Assembly: GCA_030144725.1 (NCBI GenBank)
Contig: JASKMD010000029.1
Location: forward strand, 11,214,663 to 11,278,662
Direction: 5' to 3'
Length of the DNA stretch: 64,000 nt
DNA from: Haematococcus lacustris
Taxonomy: Eukaryota; Chlorophyta; Chlorophyceae; Chlamydomonadales; Haematococcaceae
This document shows positions 22,438 through 35,021 of the stretch, in pieces; the stretch's first letter is position 1, and every line of letters starts with the position of its first letter. Below the pieces are notes generated by a model, which worked only from the letters and a program-made list of their open reading frames with translations, ran no database searches and was not told where the DNA came from. A program made the translations under genes and the position numbers.

Positions 22438-25400
22438 CTACCATTTTGATGGCGCCAGGGGGGGGGGCATCAAAGACATATGCATGGCCGTGGGAGGCCA
22501 GGGCAGCATCCCACCCTCAGTCGGTAGGAAGGCACTGCTTGCCTTCATCTTGCCTATCCCACCCTTGTCTGCCAGGCTCCTCTGGCGTTTAAGGTGTCGT
22601 GTGCCTGATGGCATGTGCACTGAGTGAGATGCCAGCAACTCCTCGCCATCATCAGCTGCTTGGCCTCCGCCCTGATCCTGCGCAAACCGGCCTGTCAGCG
22701 GCGCAGGGCTCGGCCAAGTCACGTCAGCGTCGGTTTGTCGGTTGGCGCGGGGTCTGCGGCGCAGCACGGACTTGGCCGGGATGCTGGACGTGGCGAGCAG
22801 GTTGCCGCCATCTTCCTCATCCTCGGCCTCTGTCACTACGGGAGCTCGCGAGGGCGGAGCTGGCTGCATGACGGAAGGATTTGAGGGGCGGGCGCTGGAG
22901 GCTGGGGCCGCTGCGCTTGCACCACCGCGGCCGTGCGATCCTCGGTAAGTCAGCGGATAGCGCGTAGTGGCGAACCCCAGTTGCGAGCTGCATAGATCAA
23001 TGACTCTGTCGCCGGCGTTTGGGTCCGCAGGAACATCCACCAAATCCAGTTCAGGGGCAGAGGGTGTGGCTACCGCTGCCCAGCGTCCTGCTACCAGACC
23101 AGGCGCCACCCCTTCCCCTGAGCTTGCGCTGAGCCCTGCTCCAGGTGCAGCCATCCTGCTGTTCACTCCCTTTGCTGACTTCAGTGGGCCAGCATGCTCT
23201 GAAGCTGAGCTGGCTGCCCCAGCCCCAGTCCCCGGGCCAGCCTCTGCCTCTGCCCAGGGAGACTCTGCAGCCCCACAGGCCAGCTGGTTGCCACCCTTGG
23301 CGCCGGCAGGGCAGGCAGTGACAGCTCCCAGGGGACAGGGCTCCACAGCGCCCCCCTCTGCCCGGCTGTCTGCCTGCAGGGCAGTCCAGGCCTTGGCCCC
23401 AGCATCAGGTGCTGGCAACGGGACCCCAGGCAGGCTGCAGCCCGGGGGCTGGCCGCTGGCAGCCTGCTGAGGCCCTGCCTGAGGCACTGCATGCACTGTG
23501 CCTGCCACTGGCTGTGGCGGCTCCTGCTGCTGCTGCTGCTGAGTTGGGGGGTTGCTGCCTTGGTCCCATGCCCTAGCTCGCTCCAGCCCCTTGCAGTCCT
23601 GCAGCAGCCGCAGCGCAGGGCAAGGGGCGTCATGGCTCTGATGCCACCCTCTGGGTCCCAGCTCTTTCACAGGCAGGGTCAAGAGAGAGCCCTCCCCACC
23701 CACCACCCCCCAAGGGGTTGTCAGGGGAGGGGCGTGGGGTGGCAACGCAATGACCTGGCTTGCTGGACTCACCTGAGGGGCGCCTGGGTACCTGGCCAGT
23801 GGGCTGGAGCTGGGGCCAGGTGGCGGCAGGCTGGGGGGAAGGGGCTGGCTCAGGGGCTGGGGCTGGGGCAAGGGCTGGGGTGGGGTTGGGTGGGGGAGGG
23901 GGAGGAGGGGGATGTTGGCCTGCGCCTCTTCCCACGCCAGGCGCTGCACCACTGCTGCCATCTGGGCTCGCAGCGGACAGCCTAGCGGGTGACTGGGCAG
24001 CGCCAGGGAGCTGTGGCTGGTGCCTGCTGAGCTGTAGAGGAGGGGGGGAGAGGAGGAGGAGGAGGGGAGGCCTGCAGCGGCTGCGGCAGGTGGCAGAGGG
24101 AGGGTGAGCCCCTCCTGCAATTGTGGGGTGTGCTGCTGCTGCTGCTGCTGATGGTGATGATGATGATGATGATGTGAGTACTGCTGCTGCTGCCCGTCCT
24201 GCTGCTGCTGCTGCTGCTGCTGTTGTCCCTTGTGCTGCCCCTGCTGCTGCTGCTGCGCCTGCTGCTCCCCCTGGTGTGTGGAGGAGGGAGGAGGGTGAAG
24301 GGCTGAGTGTGGGGATTTGTCCTGGGCAGCGGAGGGGTAGCAGGAGGTGTGGGTCCCCGAGGCTGCTGATTGGCTAGAGTGTGACATGCCCTGACCCGCC
24401 ACCCCCTGCTCTGCTGCCACCGCTACTTCTGCTGCCATCACTGCTGCTGCTGCTGCTGCTACAGGTGTTTGAGGGTGGTCTGGCGCCGCCTGCGTGGCAG
24501 AGCCAGGCAGGGAGGCCCCTCCAGGCAGCAGGTCAAGGGGTGCAGTGGGGCTGGTGCTGCTCTCGCCAGGTCCAGCACCTACAGGGTCAGGCCCTGCACA
24601 GCTGCGGGCTGCGGGCTGGCCAGGCTCTGGGCTGGTGACCACAGTGTGAGGGGCAGCAGGTGCATGCAGTGATGGGGGGAGAGTCACACCTAGCAGCAGG
24701 CCAGGTGACAGAGGCTCCTGCCCTTGTGGCTCCCCCTGCTGCCCCCCCTTGAACTGCCCTGCCACGGGCCCTAGAGCCTTGGAAGCGTCTTGCCGACTGC
24801 CACTGTACCCCTCCGCCCTGCCCTCTGCAGCCCTGCCCCTACCGGCAGGCCCCATCTCCCCTCCTGCTGCAGGGCCCTCGACAGCACTAGCTGCAGCAGC
24901 TGCTGCCACACCCCCCCGGTCGGCTGTCGCCCCCCCTGCCCCCTGCTCCTGCATAGCCCCATGGTTAGCGCTGACCCCACGCTGCAGCAACATGCGCATC
25001 ATGTCGGTGAGCTGCCGCCCGCCTGCCTGACCTACACGGGAGGCTGCCAGGGCCGCTAGCTGCAGGCCGGGAGCTGCAGCAGTGGAGTGGCTGCCTGGGA
25101 TGGCAGTGCTGGGCAGAGTTGACGAGGGAGGCTGGCTGTGCGCGTTGAGGTTGAGGGTGGGGGCTGGGCTGGGCTGGCCTGAGGTTGATAGGTCCGACCA
25201 GGGTGAGGGGGCAGGGGTCAGAGGGCCCGAGGTGAGGGCAGGGGAGGGGGAGGCAGTGGCCACCATGGGGCCTTTGCAAGCGTCAGGGCGGCTGGGCTGT
25301 GTCTGGGTGCTCTGCTGCTGCGCAGTGCTGGGCCTCGGGGCTGGCTGGCTGGCTGTGGGTGTGACCCCAGCGGTGACCACAGCGGTGGTCACACTTGGCC

Positions 25401-28258
25401 ATGCAGGCATTGAGCGCGGGGCTGGCTGCCCTGGGATAGAGGGGGGAGGCAATGGGTGCTGGAAGGAGTGGGGGCGTGGGTATGGTGGTGGGGAGGGGCG
25501 TGGCTTGCGCTGAGGGGGGCGCTTGAGCGGCTGCTTGCCCTGCAGCCCCGCAGGTCCAGACAGCTGGAGGGAGGGCAGCTGGACCCCCCACCCCTGATAA
25601 TGGCTGGGCTGAGCTGAGCCTGTGGCCTGCTTGTGTGGAGAGGGGTGTGAGACAGGGGGTGTGACAGCACGGGCAGGGCTACGTCCGGCTGCGTGAGGTG
25701 TTGCTGCGGCTGCGGTCGCGCCGGCCTGGCTTGCTTTCTGGGTCAGGCTGGGGGTCTCCAGCACAATGGGCTGCCACTGCCGCACGCTTGGCAGCCCACT
25801 AGCGTGCTGCCGCGGGGCCCAAGGTGCTGGTGGCAGGCTGGCGGGGTGAGGTGTGGGGTGTGAGGTGAAGAGTGATCGGGCCAAGGCAGCTGGGCGTCCT
25901 GCCTCAGCTCTGCCCCATGCCCCATCCCCCGCTGCCCTGCTGCCAACCGCTGTGAATCCAGCAGCAGCACCGGCAGCACTGATGGGGCTGGAGGCTGCAG
26001 CAGCTGGTTGGGACGGCCGGGCTGGGCTTTGGGCGGAGGGTGGCGTGGGGGTGTCGCGAAGGGGGGGTGAGGTGGGGCCGCCCGCCACCACTAGCTGGGC
26101 TGCCTGCATGCCTGGGGTCAGCACCAAGGAGGGTGGGCTGCTGGCCCGGCGTACCAGCTGCGCAGCTGGTTGCTGCTGATTGCAATGCTGCTGCTGCTGC
26201 TGCTGCTGTGGGGACTGTGGGGGCTGTGGGGTGGGCTGCCCTGCCTGCCCCTGCCCCTGCCCCTGCCCCTGCCCCAGCCCCAGCCCCTGCCCCTGCCCCT
26301 GCCCCTGCCCCTGCCCCTGCCCCCCAGGCCCTTGCTGCCCCCCCGCCCCCAGCATGAGCACCTGGTGTCCAGCCAAGGCTGGCCGGGGCCCTGCAGCCGT
26401 CTGGTGCTCCCCCGCAGCCATCAGCCGCTGCGCCTGCTGGTGGGCAGTCATCAGCGCTGCAGCCTCCTGCTCAGCTGTCTGCATGGCGGCTGCAGCGGCT
26501 GACGGCTGCCTCGCCAGCTGATGTACCAGCTGCTGAGCTGGTTGCACTACCTTCAGCCGAGCTTCTGCCTGCACTGCCTGCTGCTGCTGTGGCTGCTGCT
26601 GCTGCTGCTGCTGAACAGCCTTCTGCCACCTGCCTACTGGTAAGCTAGGTGTGGCGGCTACGGTGCAGGGGGAGGCCAGGCTAGAAGGGCTCCTGGTCGC
26701 TGACCCTTTACCCAGCTCCTCCAAATGGGCCGGAGCGAGATACCCATCTGGCCAAGGCCCTGCTCCTGCCCTGACCTCTGCCCCTCCTCCTGCCCCTGGC
26801 CCTATCCATGGCCTGACCCCCACCTCCACTCCCACCCCTGCTGCGACCCCAGCAGGACTACCAGCCTGGTCCACCTTAGGCACAGCCACCACTCTGTCCC
26901 CAGTCTCTGGCAGTCGCTGGGCAGAGCGTCCACCGCGGGCTATGCCCAGGGCTGCCGCCAAAGCCAGCCAGCTGCGCCGTCCCGTGCGTCGCGAGCGGGG
27001 ACGGTGCAAGCGCCAGCCTTTGTCGCACAATGCCGCAGCGCAGCAGCCACCCTCTTGCCCCAACCCCCCTTGCCAGGGCTGGCCATCCTGGTATGCTGGC
27101 CAGCGGCCGGTCCCGCCGCCACCTCGCCCTCTACTGGGCTCCAAGCTGAGCAGCTCTGCAGTCACAGGAGCCGGAGGTCTGAGACAGAGGTTCACGTCAT
27201 GGGGCGGCACGGGGAGCTGCCCAGGCTGGCCCACTGGATCTGGCCCTGACACCAGCTGCCTTGCTGGCGGCTGGAGGGGAGCTGGTGTGACCAGCCAAGG
27301 CCTGCGCCGCTGTCGGCCCTGCTGTGTAGCCCGGTCAGCCCACTGGGGAGGGGGCCAGAGGCCGGCTGAGGGCCCGGACCACCTTGCCTGCTCTGGCACT
27401 GCCAGCGGGTGCAGCTTGCTGGTGCAGTCGAGCAGGACGCCTGCATCGCAAGAGTCGTAGCTAGATCTGGGAGGGTGGGTGCGAGGGAGGGTGAACGGCT
27501 GAGGTGGCCCTGGGCCGTCGTCTGTGCTGCCGCGCTGGCGTTTGGAGGGCCGGTGCGATCGAGGACCCCCGCCCCGCACGCCGGTTCGCTGCGGTTGCAA
27601 GGCGGCTACGCGCTGCGGTTGGTAGTTGTCTGAATCCTCGCTGTCAGCCCTTTGCACCACCTCCTGACCGCAAATCTCCGCTAATGCCATCAGGGCCTCG
27701 GCGGCGTTCTCTTTGCCATCGTCGCTCGTTGCTGCTGCTGCCCGACCTCCCTTGCTTCCACCGGCTCTTCTTCTCTTAAGCACAGCAGATGACGGGGAGT
27801 GGGCTGCACGGCCCACGCTGCCCACGCTGTCACTGCCAGTGCTACCGTCCGCTGCTTGCTTACGCGACACCAGGGGCGGGGCTCCGAAGCCTTGCCTGTC
27901 TGCGGCCATTGACGTTGGCTTCCCCGTCCCAGGATCGACTCCTGGGCCGGCCAGGCCTGAGCCGGCCATGGTGGCAGCAAAGCCTGCTTGCCCTGGCTGT
28001 GGCAAAGCCCCGTGTGCTGCAGCCAACCCTGCCGTTGCTGTCTGGCAATGTTGCTGCTGCCTCTGCCCCTGCTGCTGCTGTAGCTCAAGCTGCCAAGGGT
28101 GTTTGCTGAGTGCTGCTTGATCCGTTGCTGCATCATGGGGCACGGAGGGTGTGTGGGGCGTGTGGCTGGGGGCGGGATGAAGCCTGGCAGGGTGTTGGTG
28201 GCGGTTGCTTGCGCGAGGTGCAGCACCACGGCTGACCCGGGGGGGTCCTGGGGACGAT

Positions 28259-28291
<33 letters not shown>

Positions 28292-31050
28292 CTGCCCCAC
28301 ACCACATCATCATCTGCATCATCAAGGGGAGCGTGCAGGGGGGGCCCACGACCCGGCCTGTCTGAGGGCGGGCCCTGGGGGGGGCCCCTGGGGGAGGGCT
28401 GGGGGCGGCTGACTCTGCCAAACTGCCGCTGTTGCTGGTGCTGCGGCGGCGGCGGCGGCTGTTTGTGCTTGCGCTTGGGGGGCTTGCAGGGCAGTGGGTG
28501 TTGGGGCATGGCCATGGCTGGCATGCCCATTGCCATGGACATCATGACGGACCATTGCTGCAGCATGGCTGCTTTGACAGAGGCAGGGCTGAAGCCTGGG
28601 AGCAGGGGGGCCATGTGGGGGCCACAGGGGCTGCCGAGGGTGGTGGCAGCCGAGGCCTGAGGAGGGAAGCTGGCTAACCCTGGCCCGATACCCTGCGCCC
28701 TGCACAGCAGCGCCATCATCTGCAGCTGCTGCTGCTGCTGCTGCTGCAACAGCCCCATCATGCCTTGCGCCATAACACCCTGGAGGCCAGGCTCGAGCTG
28801 CTGATCCCCTTCCTCCCCCTCCTCCCCCTCCTCCCCCTCCTCCTCCTCCTCCTCCTCCCCCTCCTCCTCCTCCTCCTCCTCCTCCCCCTGCTGCTGCCCC
28901 CCCTCCTGGTCCAGCTCCTCCCCCTCCCCCTCTGCTTCCTCCTCCCCCTCCCCCTCCACCTGCCCCTCATTTCCAGCTCCACCTTGCAGCCCACATCGAC
29001 CCAGTGTTGTCCCAGGAGAGCCCAGGCCAGCCCCTGACCAGCCCCCCCGCGGACCCCTGCGTCCCCCAGGCCCTTCTCTGCTTGCCGCTGACCGCATCCC
29101 CCCTTCCCCTTCTCCACCTTCCTCCAGCCCCCCCCCCGGAGGGGCACCCTGCTGGCCGTACCTGCGCCTCATCACACCCCAGCTGCCACCCAGCCCATGC
29201 TGCCCCCTGCCTCTGCCATTGGCAGTGCCTGTCTGCCACAGGACGTCAGCAGCATGCGGGGAGTAGCCATGCACCTGGCTGCCCACCCCACTGCCTTGCC
29301 CATCCCAGCTGCCCTCCTCCTCCCCGCAGCTGCTCTGCTCCCCAGCTGCTGCAGCTTGAGGAGGGGCAAGGCGCAGCCACTGGCCTGGCGGCAGCAGGGG
29401 CAGCGGGGGAGAGGTCGGCTGCAGAAGAGTCGGCAGCAATGGCTGCGGCTGAGCAGTGAGTTTGCGGTGGCCTCCCCGGCTGCGCCCTACCGCAGCTGGA
29501 CTACATGAGCCTCCCTGCTGCTGCTGCTGCTGCTGCTGCTGTCGCAAAGGTTGAGAGCGCGGCAGGCTGGGTGAGCGGCGCCCTTGACCCCTGCCTGCTG
29601 GCTGCTTGTCGTGAAGCTGGCGTGTTTGTTTGATCTGCTCCAAGTTTAGGGATAGGGGTGGCTGCTGCTGCAGCCGCTGCCGCTGCCCCTGACGTGAGCC
29701 CTGGCTCTGCTGCTGCTCATGTCGCCCCTGCCCCTGCCCCTGCCCCTGCCCCTGCCTTTGCCTATGCCTCAACCCAGGATACAAGCCACATTGTGGGGGA
29801 AGTGCAGCCTGCTGTGCCACACCCGCCTCATCAGGCTCCACACACAATGGCCCCTGGCCCCTCCCCCTCTGGGGCGGTGGTTGTTGCTGTTGCTGCAGCA
29901 GCAGATGCTGGTGCTCTGACCGCAGCAGGTCACGCGGGCAGGCCAGGCTGGATGCCGCACTGCTCCGCCCAGGGCCACGCATGCTGGGCACCTCCTGCCC
30001 GCACCCCTGCACTGGCGCCCTGGCCCCAGACCTGGGTCCTGGCCCCTGGGGGGCGACCCTCATGCCCTGCACAGGGTAGGGGGCTTGACCCCGCCAGCCA
30101 GAGGGGGGCCTGGGGCCTGCCTGGCTGCCCCCCTGCTCTGCCTCTATGTTTTCCAACTCCTCACTGGGTTGCAAAGGAGGAGCAAGGGCAGGGGCAGGGG
30201 CAGGGGCAGGGGCAGGGGCAGATGCCGCCTGGGGGTAGCAGGGCTCGGTTTGCAGCAGCTCAGCACTGGCCTGGGCAGGGGGGCAGGCAAGCAGCGCTGT
30301 AAGGTGATTGAGACAAATTTTAATTCGAATTGAGAATCGAATTGAGAGAAGCATTGCCGCAAGGACAGTGCTTTGGCTTGAGATGTTCATGACGGGGAGG
30401 GAGGGAAGGGGGTCCAGTTCAGCAGGCACAGCAGCAAGGGGAGCACACTGGACCCTGTGGTCACTCACCTGCAAGCCCTGCATGTACTTGTTCATCCTGG
30501 GCACATCCATGCCTCTGTCCAGCTGCTGTGCATAAGGCCTGGACAAGCGGGGAAATACAGGGACTTTGATACAGACATGGCACGGCACAGCACAGCACAG
30601 CACAGCACAGCACAGCATGGCACAGCACAGGTCCAAGCTCAGGCATGGCGCAGTAAAGGCATGACAGCACAGGTTCAAGGTGTTGTGTGTGCAGGGGAGG
30701 GGAGCAGAGCCGGTGGGGGAGGGGGGCAGAGCTAGTGCAAGTGGCAATGACAGTCTGGGGGGTGCTTGGTGACAGCAAGGGCGGGCCTGGGGTGCCTGGA
30801 GTTAATCCGCAGCGTGTCACCCACCCACACACCACAACACACATACCTGTGTGACATTGCTCAAGAGCGTGCTGCAGCCCGGCACAGCCCAGCTGCGTAC
30901 GCTGGCAAGGTTCGCGGTCTGTAGGGCATCAGGGTAGGCAAGGCGGCCCAGGCGTGAAGGCGGGTCGTCACTTGCAAGTGATGTATCCTTGCATAGGTCA
31001 CCAGCCAAGCTTTCTTGTTCAGCCTGTAATGTCTGTGCCACATTTGCCAT
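22438..31050 (-). CDS. very large Gln/Pro/Ala-rich protein, probably nuclear
   Basis: Function not recognised. The main exon, 30270-22438, is open for 2,611 codons ending in TAG, without an intron, in a region where other exons are 50-800 bp. It contains many poly-Gln, poly-His, Gly-Gln and Pro tracts, a Glu-rich block (about 28780-28950), basic KRRR-type clusters, and a less repetitive C-terminus (DRVIDLCSSQLGFATTRYPL ... VLRRRPRANR). This composition suits a disordered transcriptional or chromatin cofactor; that is inference. Upstream coding is likely at 31050-30847 (MANVAQTLQAEQESLAGDL...) and around 30538-30469 (PYAQQLDRGMDVPRMNKYMQ, well-formed non-repetitive sequence). The splice linking these two is not settled: the simplest join breaks phase. 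The antisense frames are shadows of the repeats. Confidence 0.68.
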
Positions 31051-31905
31051 GCTGAACGGAAGGGTACTACGCAAAGGTAGAGAGGTTGATTGCCAGCTTC
31101 CTATAGTTCACAACACTGCCTGCTGTTTAATGCGTAAAAGATCGTTGTGTGGCTGGTGACTTTACTGCTCTGTGTTCTGCTGTGGCTAGGCGCAACAGAA
31201 ACTGCAGTTGAAGGATGACAATCCGGGAGATGGGGAAGCTACGACGCAGGTGCGGAGGCACGCGATAGATATGCAACGGGGCAGCTGCTGCAAGTGGTGC
31301 GGTGTAGTTGTGTCGAGCCACACCCTTGCTGAGCCCACCTGCGGGGTGGTTTGGGCTTGACGCGCGGGATACGTGATGCCTCTCACGCTCGCAACGAAAC
31401 TAGCTCGGCTGAGCAATGAGCCTGGTGGGCGGGTTCTAACAACGGGTTTTGCGCTAACCGTGCAAGCTTGACACAAATCCAACAAAGCTAGCGGAAGCCT
31501 TGCACGTGCTGCTTATGAAGGAGGAATAAGCGGGTCCGTGGGACGTCCAGGGGTGCGCCGTGTCCGCGTGGAGGTATGGAAGCTAAAGCAAGCGTGAGTG
31601 CCTCTAGTGCCCCACACAAGCTTTTGGCGATTGTTCCTAAGCTGTGCCCGTTCCTTTCATCTAGGCTACATAACGGGACACAAGCGCAGTGCACGTCACG
31701 GTCTGTATCATTTACACCGGCCGCGAGCCGGAAATCACGCGGCTCCGATGGGCTTGCATGCCATGCGCATAGGAATAGCATGCCCCATGTGGTACATGTC
31801 CAAACTTTACAAAGCAGACCCCCATGTCATTGTATAGCCGTGTCGCAGTGCCGTTTTTAAGGTCCGTACTGTCTTACTGTATAAGGAGGCTGTGAGTGGT
31901 GACTC
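31051..31905. other. divergent intergenic region
   Basis: Lies between the start of the large Gln-rich gene (-) and NDUFAF2 (+), so it should contain both promoters. There is no TATA-like box in an obvious position and no recognised motif. The open frames here are short and unsupported. Confidence 0.4.
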
Positions 31906-32946
31906 ATGGCGGGCTTCTTGAGCCGCGCTAGCGACGCAATCCGCAGCCTTCTAGGGAAAGAGGTCGTGGGCAAGGATGCTCTGGGCAATGTGTACCTGCG
32001 GTATGTCCCAGATAAGCGATTGTCGATCAGATGGTGTACCAACGCATGCGCGCTGCACCCGTGCGGCAGGTGGCACGAAACCATTAAAGGGGAGAAGGTT
32101 GAGAAACGCGAGGTGGGTGTTACTGCCTTTCCTTTCTGGACGCAACGCAGGAGCCTCTTGCATATTGTAGGACTGTCATATTTTGCCAGAGTGGGTGATT
32201 GAGATGGTGTACTTTAAAAGTAGCTTAGGTGCTGCACCTTGTCACAAACCAGGTGTGTTAAAACATGTGTCACACACTGTCCACAGCATTGCATTGCCTG
32301 CATAGGATGGCTGTGCATCCTGTAGTCCTTCCCCGCTGCTCTCTGCATTGCTGTCAGGTAAATTGGCATGCGGCCCACATGCTGTATGACCCATGTGAGA
32401 TCCCGCCGGAGTGGCGCATGTGGCTGCGGAAGCTTAGGCAGCAGCCACCTACACCAGAGGAGATGAGCATGTGAGCTGGTGGGCAAGGAAAATGCCAGGC
32501 ACAGCTATGCGTGGCGCCCCCTCTGACATCACCCACATGACAGGAGTGCCAACCTATGCACTCTGCCCAGCTGTCACGAAAGCTGCTGTCATCAACAGCA
32601 GTCTGGCTTTGCCGCTAGGTGCTAGGGTAAGGAGGCAGGCAGCCTCATGTGGCGTTCACCTTGAGCATCGCTGTTGTCCTGCCTGCAGGTCGGCAGAGAA
32701 GGCTGAGGTTATGCGCCAGAAGGTTGCTGCAATAGATGAGCAAGAGAGGCTGCGGCGGCTCCGGCAAGAAGCCATGGGCAACCAAGTAAGGCAGCCTTGC
32801 TGGGGTAGGGCTTGAAGCAGGCGGTGGGGTCATGGGTGGGGTAAGGGAGGAGGGGCTGCGGGAGCAGCCAAATGTGTGAGCAGCCTAGAGCCCATGACTG
32901 TGGCTTGACAACATTCCTTGTGCAGTGCATTCTAATCGGCTTCTGA
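31906..32946 (+). CDS. NDUFAF2: mitochondrial complex I assembly factor NDUFAF2 (B17.2-like, mimitin)
   Basis: Assists a late step of NADH dehydrogenase assembly in mitochondria; it is a paralogue of subunit NDUFA12. Exons: 31906-32000, 32070-32112, 32358-32470, 32689-32785, 32926-32946 (TGA), all in phase, giving 122 residues. Landmarks: KEVVGKDALGNVYLRWHE, KGEKVEKREVNW, then the family motif PPEWRMWLRKLRQQPPTPEE, and a charged helix (AEVMRQKVAAIDEQERLRRL). Its short length without the NDUFA12 tail favours NDUFAF2 over NDUFA12. The last 6-codon exon is the least certain part; translation would otherwise stop soon after 32785. The element ends starting at 33018 lie just 70 bp downstream. Confidence 0.85.
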
Positions 32947-33017
32947 TGTCATGCCTCAAGGACGTTGTATTGGCCCTGGTGGTGGACCCCATCATTGCTC
33001 ATTGTGCTCATTGTGCT

Positions 33018-33485
33018 CAGCCCCCTTGTCCCTCACTAGGGCCTCCATTTGAGCCGGATCAGCCACTAGCAGCCACTAGCAGCCACTAGCAGCCACTAAC
33101 TAGATCCGACTCAAACAGTGTTATTGGGCTGTGTGGAGTAAACCCAGTGCACATGGCACATGAGCCTCCTACCACCTACACTATTGCCTGACCCGAGGGC
33201 TATGATGTAGAGTTGGCATGACCTGCATGCACTAATTGTAAGCTGATGACAGCTCAACAAAGGGGGCACACATTACTGTGCCTCAGCAGGCTGCTGCTGC
33301 TGCTGCTGCTGCTGGGCCTTGGGAGGCTTGTCTCGCAGCCGCTTGTAGCCCAGGCCAGGGTACTCCTTGCACCACATGAGGCCCTGCATTGGCACCTCGA
33401 ACCACCCTCCCTGCGCTTCGAGGTTTCCCACCACCATTGCCCTCATTGTGCTCAGCCCATCCACCAGCGCTGCTCCCTTCAGCAT
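33018..33485 (-). mobile_element. TnpB/Fanzor-like element remnant A (3' part)
   Basis: Read on the minus strand, 33485-33273 encodes the protein end ...VPMQGLMWCKEYPGLGYKRL...PPKAQQQQ. This matches remnant C at its GLMWC and EYPGLG blocks but lacks the segment between them, including the RuvC-III-like part, so it carries an internal deletion. The 255 bp after the stop match the 3' flank of remnant C and end at the same point (tgagggacaagggggctg, boundary at 33018). A hairpin with arms 33049-33060 and 33103-33114 encloses four 10-bp agccactagc repeats. The element is dead. Confidence 0.6.
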
Positions 33486-33891
33486 GGCTCGCTGCCCGCT
33501 AGCCAGCCATGCCTGGTGAGCACCTCATGCTCTCCTCACTTGTCTCGCAGGCTCGGCAAGCTGGTGCATCAGGGCCGGGCCTGTCTCGGCTGCTGCAGCA
33601 GATGCATCCGGAGGCATCCAGAGCGGGCAGCAGAGCACAGCCTGGCTCTCCGCCTGACCAGCCAGGGCAGCCAGCTGGTGCCCCTGGGCCAGTTGGGACA
33701 GACTTCAAGCCGGAGGCGTGGCGACCTGGCAGTTGATCCGGCCCCATTGATGACCTTGGTGCACCCTGTCCAGCTGACCGTGGTTGAACTGCTTGGATCT
33801 GCACTGGATGCCAGCAGCTGCTCTGGATGACTGCCTGATGGTTGGCAAAAGGTCATGTTATTAGCCCCAGCCAGGTCAGCTGCTGCACCGC

Positions 33892-34171
33892 TTGTTGCTG
33901 TCAGCCAGGAGCAAGCGGTTTGAGACGCCGGTGCGGGGGCTCATGAGGTGCCCCAAGCAGGACCAAGCCACCCCTGGGGACATTGGCAAACGGGCGGACA
34001 GGGATTGCAACGCAGCTCTCAACCTCCAGCGCATTGGGAGGCCCCATGGCGCCCACTGGAGCTGTGCAGGTAGCAACACCGAGCAAGGGCTCCAGCCCAA
34101 GGCAAGGGGTACCCAGCATTGGGCTTCAAGAAGCAGCGAAACGGAGGCCCCAAAGGCCCAAGCTCGGCAGC
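33892..34171 (+). mobile_element. TnpB/Fanzor-like remnant B (RuvC-III region)
   Basis: Encodes VRGLMRCPKQDQ..., then KRADRDCNAALNLQRIG. The DRDxNAAxN block is the signature of the third RuvC motif of TnpB and Fanzor nucleases, with the second D in the catalytic position. Downstream, the expected YPGLGYK-type C-terminus (GYPALGFKKQRN, about 34108-34144) is in another frame, so the copy is frameshifted. It is more diverged than A and C. Its 3' end is interrupted at 34172 by the MITE. The preceding 33500-33890 may be an older part of the same element, but nothing there is recognised. Confidence 0.55.
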
Positions 34172-34179
34172 CTGTAGCA

Positions 34180-34427
34180 TAGAGCGCGACCGGACTGGTT
34201 AAAGGTTAATGTTAAACCGATGGTTAAAGTTGACCGTTTGGTCGCGATACGAGTCCCTTTTGGCTGTCGTTCTGGTCGCGACACGGCAATGCACCCAGCG
34301 ACACTATGCCGGCAGAAGTAGCCAGTGAGAAGCAGTCCCAGAGTAGCAAAACGGGTATGTTAAAGATTGGTTAAAGATGTGGTTAAACCCAAAACATCAG
34401 GAAGTTAGTTTAACCAGTCGCGCTCTA
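34180..34427. mobile_element. MITE, 248 bp, with 8-bp target-site duplication
   Basis: Inverted ends TAGAGCGCGAC...TGGTTAAA (left, with a 5-nt insertion cggac) and its reverse complement TTTAACCAGTCGCGCTCTA (right). It is flanked on both sides by ctgtagca (34172-34179 and 34428-34435). An 8-bp duplication and TAG-type termini fit a non-autonomous hAT-like DNA transposon. Internally it has repeated ggttaaa and ggtcgcga motifs and no coding capacity. Confidence 0.88.
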
Positions 34428-34435
34428 CTGTAGCA

Positions 34436-34957
34436 CAGTAGCAATGATTAAGCTGTTGCTTACATTAAAGCATGTGTTTCATGCCAACATCTATCGCCCT
34501 ACCCTCGCAAGGGTTATTGGTACCGACAGTTCGGATTACAGATAACGCATCTCCTAGTAGTAGGGGAGTTATGCGCCGTGGATGACTGGTGTAGCTCATG
34601 GTGCAACTATCAGGGGGCCCTTGGCTGCCACACACGTTCCGTGTGCTGTGCCATGACCCCACCACCTTGCACATTGCCCAAGGTGCTTTTGCTGAAAGTA
34701 GCACACCGGACACAGTGGCAAACTCCTCTTGTTGTGGAGCAGGAAAGATGGGCTTATTGTTGAGCCTTGTGAATGCATGAAGTGCTTGCTGACTGCTTCA
34801 ACGAGCTGAGGCTGCATTGCTGCTAGTTGTCAACGGGTGTTGCGCTGTGTTGTGGAGCTCTCTAGCTAGTTAGATAGTTAGATAATCCTGACCTGCATGG
34901 CTCCGGGGGTGCAATTGCGTACGTTGCGAATCCTAGGGCTGGACAGCACATCGCGTT
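34436..34957. other. no gene seen
   Basis: Between the MITE and the Lys-rich exon. Only short unsupported open frames. Confidence 0.4.
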
Positions 34958-35021
34958 ATGGTTAAGAAGAAGCGGAAGGGCAGCGCCAAATTAAGTAAGG
35001 GCCCGCCAAAGAATCTGAAAG
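34958..35021 (+). CDS. Lys-rich first-exon-like segment with NLS-type start
   Basis: ATG-initiated MVKKKRKGSAKLSKGPPKNL, then a gtttgt donor in phase 1. Paralogous to 17330-17375, including the first bases of the intron. MVKKKRK looks like a classical nuclear localisation signal. A splice to the acceptor at 35291-35294 would enter the frame of TnpB/Fanzor-like remnant C, which raises the possibility that this is its first exon. That join is inferred and has a one-in-three chance of being in frame by accident. Confidence 0.35.

Noticed and set aside
26651..27460. 269-codon forward open frame within the large Gln/Pro-rich gene
   Set aside because: It is a shadow of the minus-strand reading frame in GC-rich repetitive sequence, without start context or recognisable motifs.
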